7,531 nt of DNA, taken from Candidatus Aminicenantota bacterium (lineage in GTDB: Bacteria; Acidobacteriota; Aminicenantia; Aminicenantales; JAFGBC01). Within the stretch, counting starts at the first letter, position 1. Every line of letters starts with the position of its first letter. The notes under the pieces were generated by a model. It was not told the DNA's origin and searched no databases. It was given only the letters and a program-made list of their open reading frames with translations. Of this stretch, positions 1-4,283 are shown in pieces. The translations under genes and the position numbers were made by a program. The DNA is taken from positions 1 to 7,531 of the forward strand of contig JAFGBC010000123.1 in the NCBI GenBank assembly GCA_016933355.1. The letters run 5' to 3'.

Positions 1-110
1 CAAGATCGCCTTCGACGCCCGTCTTCCTCGGCTCCTGCGGGTCCGGCGCCAGGCAGTCATGATTCCTGGTTCTATTCTCAGCGGTGCCCATCCAGGCGCC
101 TTGCGTCCTC

Positions 111-154
111 GGAGGCCTTCGGCTTCCCTCGTCATCCGGCCGTCTCCGGCTGAC
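111..154. other. Two adjacent small hairpins in upstream region
   Basis: The first is GGAGGCC (111-117), loop TTC, GGCTTCC (121-127): seven pairs including one G-U. The second is GTCA-T-CCGG (131-139), a six-base loop, then CCGG-C-TGAC (146-154): eight pairs interrupted by one mismatch. Neither is followed by a T run, so neither is a classical intrinsic terminator. They could end or process an upstream transcript, or simply reflect GC-rich sequence. Confidence 0.35.
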
Positions 155-226
155 CTCCACAAGGTCGCTTCAAACCCGCTTTCAACTTCTTTTTCAAGGC
201 CACGGATAGAGAGAGGCTTCTGAAGC

Positions 227-255
227 ATTCCCCTGGCTTGCGCTATCCGGGGAAT
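227..255. promoter_or_regulatory. Stem-loop just upstream of the DUF1573 ribosome binding site
   Basis: ATTCCCC (227-233) pairs perfectly with GGGGAAT (249-255). The stem continues inward with GG (235-236) to CC (247-248) across a single bulged T at 234, giving nine pairs and a ten-base loop. It ends 16 bases before the AGGAAGGAG ribosome binding site. There is no T run directly after it (TGGGGTAAAAATTAG follows). It may be a leader element of the first operon or the 3' end of an upstream transcript; which one cannot be told from sequence alone. Confidence 0.45.
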
Positions 256-270
256 TGGGGTAAAAATTAG

Positions 271-279
271 AGGAAGGAG
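271..279 (+). promoter_or_regulatory. Shine-Dalgarno AGGAAGGAG deciding the DUF1573 start
   Basis: This is the strongest ribosome binding sequence in the first third of the window. It overlaps two possible registers: AGGA (271-274) is 6 bases before ATG 281, and AGGAG (275-279) is 7 bases before ATG 287. The longer match favours 287. Confidence 0.7.
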
Positions 280-286
280 TATGACC

Positions 287-1066
287 ATGCGGGTACAAGC
301 GATGGTGAAAAGAACTGCGATCATCCTGGCCGCGTTCCTCGCTTTTGGCGCGCTGCCGCTCGCCGCCGCTAAGTCGGCGCGGATCCAGTTCAAGGAGAGC
401 GCCTGGAACTTCGGCAAGGTCAAGGAGGGCGTCGTCCTCAGCCACGATTTCACCTTCAAGAACGCGGGCGACGCCGACCTCGTCATCGAAAAGGTCCGGA
501 CCTCCTGCGGCTGCGCGGCGGCCCTCGTCTCGGACAAGACGATCGCGCCCGGACGCGAGGGGAAGGTCGAGGTCACCTTCGACACCCGCTCCTATTCCGG
601 GAAAGTCACCAAGTACGTCTACGTCGACACGAACGACCCGGCCGAGCCGAACAAGGAGCTGACCGTCTCGGCCGACATCGAGATCCCGCCCCGGCCGCGG
701 ATCAACGTCGATCCCTACAACATCGACCTCGGCCTCCTGCTCGAGGGCGACCCGGTCAACGGCCGCTTCGTCGTGCTCAACCAGGGAGAGCTCGAGCTGA
801 AGGTCGAGTGCGTCCACCGCGACGCCAAATATTTCGTCAAAGGGAAGCCGGCGGCCGCCTCTTTGAAGGTCGCCGCCGGAAAAGAGGTCGAGGTCGAATT
901 CCGGATCCCGTCCGAAACACGCTCGAGCACGATCCGCGAGTACATCCTGATCAAGTCCAACGACCCGATACGCTCGACCGTCTCCGTCTATATCAGCGGG
1001 TTCCTGATCAGCCGCGAGCAGCTCAAGGACCTCTTCAAGCGCTATAAGGACCTCCTCAAAGGCTGA
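287..1066 (+). CDS. Exported DUF1573 protein with two Ig-like domains
   Basis: Predicted secreted or periplasmic protein of 259 aa; molecular role unknown. Residues 1-28 form a signal peptide: Lys-Arg at 8-9, a hydrophobic core at 11-25 and a likely cut after the Ala-Ala-Ala at 26-28. No lipobox Cys is present. Residues about 34-130 match DUF1573: an N-F-G-x-V-x-E-G opening, T-S-C-G-C with Cys 74 and Cys 76, and a later T-N-D-P. Residues about 137-240 look like a second, more divergent beta-sandwich of the same class (D-L-G start, S-N-D-P near the end), followed by a charged tail. ATG 287 is preferred over ATG 281 because AGGAG at 275-279 lies 7 bases before 287 but only 1 base before 281; AGGA at 271-274 could still serve 281. 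First gene of a three-gene run. In the family the CGC pair is commonly conserved; a metal or redox role is possible but unproven. Confidence 0.92.
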   Translation: MRVQAMVKRTAIILAAFLAFGALPLAAAKSARIQFKESAWNFGKVKEGVVLSHDFTFKNAGDADLVIEKVRTSCGCAAALVSDKTIAPGREGKVEVTFDTRSYSGKVTKYVYVDTNDPAEPNKELTVSADIEIPPRPRINVDPYNIDLGLLLEGDPVNGRFVVLNQGELELKVECVHRDAKYFVKGKPAAASLKVAAGKEVEVEFRIPSETRSSTIREYILIKSNDPIRSTVSVYISGFLISREQLKDLFKRYKDLLKG

Positions 1067-1081
1067 CGCTCCGGCCCCGCC

Positions 1082-1372
1082 ATGGAGCTCAGGCTGCGGG
1101 TCAAGGTTCAGCCCAGGGCGAAGAAGCGCGGCGTCGACTGGACGGCTCCTTGCGAGTGCCGGGTCCGGGTCACGGCGCCGCCCGTCGAGGGCCGGGCGAA
1201 CAAGGAGGTTCTGGCGGCCCTGGCCGAAGACCTCGGCCTGCCCGTCGCAAGGTTCTCCCTCCGGCTCGGGGAAAAGTCCAATCATAAGGTCGTGGCTCTC
1301 GCCGTCGCCGAAAGCGAGCTTCCGGCCCTCTACCGGAAGCGGCCCGACCTGGCCAAGGGGGTCCGTCCATGA
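1082..1372 (+). CDS. DUF167 / UPF0235 (YggU-like) small protein
   Basis: A 96-aa protein of the DUF167 (YggU) family, close to the family's usual length of about 100 aa; function not established. Hallmarks in order are K-V-Q-P-R-A-K-K (8-15), the diagnostic P-P-V-E-G-R-A-N-K-E (33-42), a Leu/Ala-rich helix (43-53), and G-E-K-S-N-H-K (63-69) where relatives usually carry a G-x-x-S-R-x-K loop, so the Arg is replaced by Asn-His. The start lies 15 bases after the DUF1573 stop and has no recognisable ribosome binding site (CCGGCCCCGCC precedes it), which suggests translation by coupling to the upstream gene. It overlaps the transporter start by four bases (ATGA). In many bacteria this family sits beside membrane-protein genes such as YggT; here the neighbour is a nucleoside transporter. 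Confidence 0.93.
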   Translation: MELRLRVKVQPRAKKRGVDWTAPCECRVRVTAPPVEGRANKEVLAALAEDLGLPVARFSLRLGEKSNHKVVALAVAESELPALYRKRPDLAKGVRP

Positions 1373-2679
1373 CCGTCCACAACCTGGTCAGCTTCTTGGG
1401 GATATTCATCCTGGCCGGCGTCGCCTGGCTCTGCTCCGAGAATAAGAAAGTCGTCAACCTCCGGGTTCTCGCCTGGGGGATCGCCCTCCAGCTCCTGTTC
1501 GCGGCCTTCATCTTCGCCGTGCCCGTCGGCGGCCGCTTCTTCCTGGCCGTCAACGATGTCGTCGTGACCGTCCTCGACAGCGCCACGGCCGGGACGCGCT
1601 TCGTATTCGGCCGGCTCGCCCTGCCGCCCGGCGCGGTCAACGAGGCCGGCGAAAGCTCGCTCGGGTTCTTCCTGGCCTTTCAGGCGCTTCCGACCATCGT
1701 CTTCTTCGCCGCGCTGGTCGGCGCCCTCTACTACCTCAAGGTCATGGATTGGGTCATCCGCGGGTTCGCCTACGTCTTCACGCGCCTGATGCGGATCAGC
1801 GGGGCCGAGTCCCTCTCGACCTCGGCCAACATCTTCGTGGGCGTCGAGGCGGCCCTGGTCGTCCGCCCTTACCTCCAAGCGATGACCCGGTCCGAGTTCA
1901 CGACGATCCTGACCGCCGGCATGGCGACGATCGCGTCGACCGTGCTGGCCATGTACGTCATGATGCTCCAGAGCTTCCTCCCGACGATCGCCGGCCATCT
2001 CGTCTCGGCGTCGTTCCTGGCCGCTCCGGCCGCCCTGGCCATGTCCAAGCTCATCGTGCCTGAGACGGGTAAGCCCGAAACTCTGGGCCGCCACATCAAG
2101 CCGTACGCCGAGCGTGAAGACAACTTGATCATGGCCGTCATCAACGGCGCGAACTCAGGCCTCAAGCTTCTGGGCGGGATCGTCGCCCTCCTCCTCGCCT
2201 TCCTGGGCCTGCTGGCCCTGCTCGACCTCGTCCTCGGCTGGGCCGGCGGCGGCGCCAACCAGCTCTTCGGCTGGAGCGTCGACTGGTCGATCAAGTCCCT
2301 CCTCGGCTACGTCTTCTACCCATTCACCCTCGTCCTGGGCGTCGCCCCGTCCGACGCCATGGCGGTGGCCCGGCTCATCGGCGAGCGGACGGTGGCGACC
2401 GAGGTCGTCGCCTACCAGGACCTGGCCGCGCTCCTGTCCTCGGGCGGGCTGAGCGACCCGCGCTCGGGCGTCATCGCCTCTTATGCGCTGTGCGGGTTCG
2501 CCCACGTCGCTTCGCTGGCGATCTTCGTCGGCGGGACGGGGGCGCTCGTCCCGGGCCGCGTCAAAGACCTGTCGCGGATCGGGTTTAAAGCCCTGCTGGC
2601 GGCGACCTTGGCCTGCTTGATGACCGCCGCCGTCGCCGGCACCTTCGCCACGGGCGGCTCGGTCCTCCTGGGAAAGTAA
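1369..2679 (+). CDS. Concentrative nucleoside transporter (CNT/NupC family), divergent
   Basis: A 436-aa inner-membrane protein, expected to import nucleosides by Na+ or H+ symport. Order: N-terminal helices (about 6-22, 33-51), gate-type segment from F-Q-A-L-P (104-108) through about 200, and the C-terminal transport domain (about 225-430) ending in several hydrophobic helices. Family signatures are G-A-E-S-L-S (145-150), S-A-N-I-F-V-G (152-158), R-P-Y-L (166-169), M-T-R-S-E (172-176), G-M-A-T-I-A (184-189) and Y-A-L-C-G-F-A (372-378). Family knowledge: characterised CNTs carry G-Q-T-E and G-F-A-N-F-S-S for substrate contact. Here these read G-V-E (158-160, one residue shorter) and G-F-A-H-V-A-S (376-382), and N-E-F-V-A-Y reads T-E-V-V-A-Y (344-349). 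Both key Glu residues (160, 345) and Ser 382 remain, so it is probably functional with altered specificity. AGGGGG (1356-1361) is a usable ribosome binding site 7 bases before the ATG, which overlaps the upstream stop (ATGA). Confidence 0.9.
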   Translation: MTVHNLVSFLGIFILAGVAWLCSENKKVVNLRVLAWGIALQLLFAAFIFAVPVGGRFFLAVNDVVVTVLDSATAGTRFVFGRLALPPGAVNEAGESSLGFFLAFQALPTIVFFAALVGALYYLKVMDWVIRGFAYVFTRLMRISGAESLSTSANIFVGVEAALVVRPYLQAMTRSEFTTILTAGMATIASTVLAMYVMMLQSFLPTIAGHLVSASFLAAPAALAMSKLIVPETGKPETLGRHIKPYAEREDNLIMAVINGANSGLKLLGGIVALLLAFLGLLALLDLVLGWAGGGANQLFGWSVDWSIKSLLGYVFYPFTLVLGVAPSDAMAVARLIGERTVATEVVAYQDLAALLSSGGLSDPRSGVIASYALCGFAHVASLAIFVGGTGALVPGRVKDLSRIGFKALLAATLACLMTAAVAGTFATGGSVLLGK

Positions 2680-2741
2680 GGAAACGGCGTCCTATCCGCG
2701 ACCGTCCCGAAGCCTCAGAGAGTCGATTCGATCCGAACCTA

Positions 2742-2783
2742 GGGGATCAAACCGCAGAGGCGCGGAAACTGAGAGACACGGGA
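2742..2783. repeat. Segment resembling a dispersed 'cgcagaggcgc' intergenic repeat
   Basis: The segment reads AACCGCAGAGGCGCGGAAAC (2749-2768) followed by TGAGAGACACGGGAGG. On the opposite strand this gives the CTCTGCGG-type wording, with a conceptual L-S-V-S-A-P-L-R peptide, that I recall as a degenerate repeat scattered between genes in many unrelated bacteria. CCGC (2752-2755) and GCGG (2762-2765) can form a short stem. The identification rests on recollection of the pattern and only one copy is in this window, so repeat status is not proven here. Confidence 0.4.
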
Positions 2784-2836
2784 GGGGCGAGGGGAGGATG
2801 GCGAAGAAGGCCGTATGAGAGCCGGAGCGGGCACGG

Positions 2837-2864
2837 TCCCTGCCGAGCGAAGGGAAGGCAGGGG
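2837..2864. repeat. Inverted repeat CCCTGCC / GGCAGGG
   Basis: CCCTGCC (2838-2844) pairs perfectly with GGCAGGG (2857-2863), plus a T-G wobble at 2837/2864, around a 12-base loop. No T run follows. Its right arm shares bases 2861-2864 with the larger inverted repeat downstream, so the two structures would compete in RNA. Confidence 0.55.
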
Positions 2865-2935
2865 AGCGGAGGCTCGAATCGAGTGATGCTTTCCTCGCTG
2901 GGGAAAGCGAACGCGCCTTCGAGCCATCCTTCCCC
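2861..2935. repeat. 75-bp imperfect inverted repeat, possible structured RNA
   Basis: Arms 2861-2894 and 2902-2935 pair in one continuous register. GGGGA (2861-2865) pairs with TCCCC (2931-2935), then a short partly mismatched step. GGCTCGAA (2871-2878) pairs perfectly with TTCGAGCC (2918-2925), a symmetric 9x9 unpaired region follows, and GCTTTCC (2888-2894) pairs perfectly with GGAAAGC (2902-2908) around a small loop. Two separate perfect stems of 8 and 7 bp plus the outer 5 bp, all in register, are unlikely to be coincidence. It could be a structured RNA, a terminator lacking a T run, or a small palindromic repeat element. Confidence 0.6.
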
Positions 2936-3034
2936 GAGCCCTCACCGATTGCTGCCCATCTCGACCCTCCAACGGCCTTCTCCGCCCCGCCAGCTCCGCC
3001 CGCCAAATCTGATTTTCCAGTCTCTGCGCTCGGG

Positions 3035-3066
3035 TTGCTTGTTTTTTTGGGCTTTCCTGCTAAAAT
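3035..3066 (+). promoter_or_regulatory. Probable sigma70-type promoter for dprA-topA-xerC
   Basis: TGCTAAAAT at 3058-3066 is an extended -10 (TGn plus TAAAAT, five of six consensus bases). Upstream are two poor -35 choices: TTGTTT (3039-3044, 16-bp spacer) and TTGCTT (3035-3040, 20-bp spacer). A run of seven T (3042-3048) lies in the spacer. The extended -10 compensates for the weak -35. Expected transcript start is near 3073, giving a leader of about 100 nt before dprA. It is the only AT-rich promoter-like site in the spacer. Confidence 0.6.
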
Positions 3067-3131
3067 AGCTTGACCCAAGGGGGTACCCGGGGCCGACCTT
3101 GCGATGAGCGGCGCTTTCGGCCGGGGCCGCC

Positions 3132-3159
3132 CGCGAGAACGGGAACGCCGGTTCTCGCG
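3132..3159 (+). promoter_or_regulatory. Perfect 9-bp hairpin in the dprA leader
   Basis: CGCGAGAAC (3132-3140) and GTTCTCGCG (3151-3159) pair without mismatch around a ten-base loop. The stem ends 14 bases before the GTG start of dprA, and no Shine-Dalgarno sequence lies between them (TCGTAATAGACAAG). It may limit or position ribosome loading on dprA, or act as a protein-binding site. No T run follows, so it is not an intrinsic terminator. Confidence 0.55.
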
Positions 3160-3173
3160 TCGTAATAGACAAG

Positions 3174-4283
3174 GTGGCGGATCATCGCATATACTGGTTG
3201 GCCTTGAACCTGGTCCTGGGCGACAACCTAGGGCCGGCTCAGAGGGTCGCCGAGCGCTTCGCCCCCTTGGAGGAAGCGTTCCGGGCAGGAACGGCCGCGC
3301 TGCGCAACCTGGGCCTGAGCGCGGCACAGGCCGCGCGCCTGTCCTCGGCTTCGACACTGGACCAAGCGGCCCGGGACCTGGAGCGGGCCGAAAAGAAGGG
3401 GATCGCGCTTCTCCTGCGGGAGGACGCGGACTATCCGCCCGACCTGCGCGAGATCTATGATCCCCCGCCGCTCCTGATGTGCGCCGGCCGAGCCGACGCG
3501 CTCAGCCGGCCGGGCGTGGCCGTGGTCGGCTCGCGGCGGCCTTCGCCCTACGGGCGGGCGGTCGCCGAGCGGCTGGCCCGGGACCTGGCCGGGCGCGGGC
3601 TGGTCGTGACGAGCGGTTTGGCGCTCGGGATCGACGCGGCGGCCCACTGGGGCGCGCTGCGGGGCGGCCGGACGGTCGCCGTGCTGGGATCGGGCCTGAA
3701 CGTGCCCTATCCCAAGGAGAACAGGAAGCTGATGGAAACGATCGTGGCCGGCGGCGGGGCGGTGGTGTCGGAGTTCGCGCTCGACGCCCAGCCGCTCGCC
3801 TTCCATTTCCCGCTGAGGAACCGCGTCATCAGCGGCCTGTCGCGGGCCCTCGTCGTGGTCGAAGCGGCCCGGCGCAGCGGCTCGCTCATATCGGCCCGGC
3901 TGGCCCTGGAGCAGAACCGGGAGGTCATGGCCGTCCCGGGCAACGTCACCTCCGAGCTCAGCGCCGGGACGAACGCCCTCATCCAGGCCGGCGCCAAGCT
4001 CGTCCGGGACTGGACCGACGTCGCCGCCGAGCTTCCGCCGCCGCTGCGGGACGAGCTGCTGGCGGCCGCGGCCGAAACCGGAGGCGGGGACGACCGGCCC
4101 CAGCCCGGCCCCGAGAGCGCCCGGGTCCTGGCCCTGCTCAGGGAGGACGCGCTCGCCGGCGTCGACGAACTCGTCGAGCGTACCGGCTGTTCCGTCTCCG
4201 AAATCCTGACCGCCCTGCTCGACCTCGAACTCAAGGGCTGGGTCGCGGCCCACCCCGGCCAGCGCTTCCAGAGGAGACCGTAA
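3174..4283 (+). CDS. dprA: DNA processing protein DprA (Smf)
   Basis: A 369-aa cytoplasmic protein that binds incoming single-stranded DNA and loads RecA during transformation; in non-competent bacteria its role is less clear. Residues 1-75 are a helical N-terminal region. The Rossmann-like DprA core spans about 80-285, with V-V-G-S-R-R-P-S-P-Y-G (117-127), S-G-L-A-L-G-I-D-A-A-A-H (147-158), L-G-S-G-L-N-V-P-Y-P-K-E-N (171-183), F-P-L-R-N-R-V-I-S-G-L-S (212-223), S-G-S-L-I-S-A (235-241), A-V-P-G (253-256) and G-T-N-A-L-I (265-270). A winged-helix domain follows at about 315-365 (E-L-V-E-R-T-G near 332-338). All core motifs are intact. The start is GTG with no visible ribosome binding site; no in-frame start codon exists between it and the upstream TGA at 3105-3107. 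The stop overlaps the topA start by one base (TAATG). Confidence 0.97.
   Translation: MADHRIYWLALNLVLGDNLGPAQRVAERFAPLEEAFRAGTAALRNLGLSAAQAARLSSASTLDQAARDLERAEKKGIALLLREDADYPPDLREIYDPPPLLMCAGRADALSRPGVAVVGSRRPSPYGRAVAERLARDLAGRGLVVTSGLALGIDAAAHWGALRGGRTVAVLGSGLNVPYPKENRKLMETIVAGGGAVVSEFALDAQPLAFHFPLRNRVISGLSRALVVVEAARRSGSLISARLALEQNREVMAVPGNVTSELSAGTNALIQAGAKLVRDWTDVAAELPPPLRDELLAAAAETGGGDDRPQPGPESARVLALLREDALAGVDELVERTGCSVSEILTALLDLELKGWVAAHPGQRFQRRP

Larger units (their letters stand above)
1..286. other. 5' intergenic region with hairpins; no supported gene
   Basis: No convincing gene lies in this stretch. The + frame starting at base 3 is open from the window edge to a TGA at 60-62 with G/C-rich third positions, so the last 20 or so codons of an upstream gene could end there, but the peptide is too short to identify. 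From about 63 onward I see short hairpins (111-127, 131-154, 227-255) and three TTCAA words at 169, 181 and 193. No good -35/-10 pair is visible. The weak TTGCGC (238) / TAAAAA (261) pair would place the transcript start inside the ribosome binding site and is not convincing. Confidence 0.5.
2680..3173. other. Long structured intergenic spacer between transporter and dprA
   Basis: This 494-bp gap has no credible protein gene. From left to right it holds about 60 bases of unremarkable sequence, a segment resembling a dispersed intergenic repeat (2742-2783), a purine-rich stretch, two inverted repeats (2837-2864 and 2861-2935), a pyrimidine-rich stretch (about 2925-3010), a promoter (3035-3066) and a GC-rich leader with a strong hairpin (3132-3159). 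No hairpin followed by a T run closes the transporter operon; the T7 run at 3042-3048 has no stem before it and belongs to the promoter spacer. Confidence 0.7.

Noticed and set aside
238..266. TTGCGC / TAAAAA as promoter of the first operon
   Set aside because: Only three and four consensus matches, and the start point would fall within the ribosome binding site.
194..1285. Minus-strand open frame of 363 codons
   Set aside because: It lies antisense to the DUF1573 and DUF167 genes. Its Asp/Leu/Val/Arg-rich composition is the mirror of G/C-biased third codon positions, and it has no recognisable domain.
3042..3048. T7 run as an intrinsic terminator
   Set aside because: No stable stem lies immediately upstream; the run fits the spacer of the dprA promoter.
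2883..3068. Plus-strand 61-codon frame in the spacer
   Set aside because: It overlaps the inverted repeat and the dprA promoter, is Pro/Ser-rich and lacks a ribosome binding site.
3087..3129. Direct repeat CCGGGGCCG at 3087-3095 and 3121-3129
   Set aside because: A nine-base G/C-only repeat in a GC-rich leader is expected by chance.
2692..3357. Minus-strand open frame of 221 codons covering the spacer
   Set aside because: Low-complexity Arg/Pro/Ser-rich sequence that starts inside dprA and runs across the promoter and inverted repeats; no family resemblance beyond the repeat-derived peptide.
3104..3460. ATG-initiated plus-strand frame in the dprA leader
   Set aside because: The Arg/Gly-rich product overlaps dprA in another frame and has no ribosome binding site or domain.
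3479..4282. In-frame N-terminal extension of topA
   Set aside because: The extension is Arg/Gly/Pro-rich shadow of dprA in another frame. TopA family proteins begin at the M-Q-K-S-L-V-I-V-E-S start, which has its own GAGGAG site at 4271-4276.
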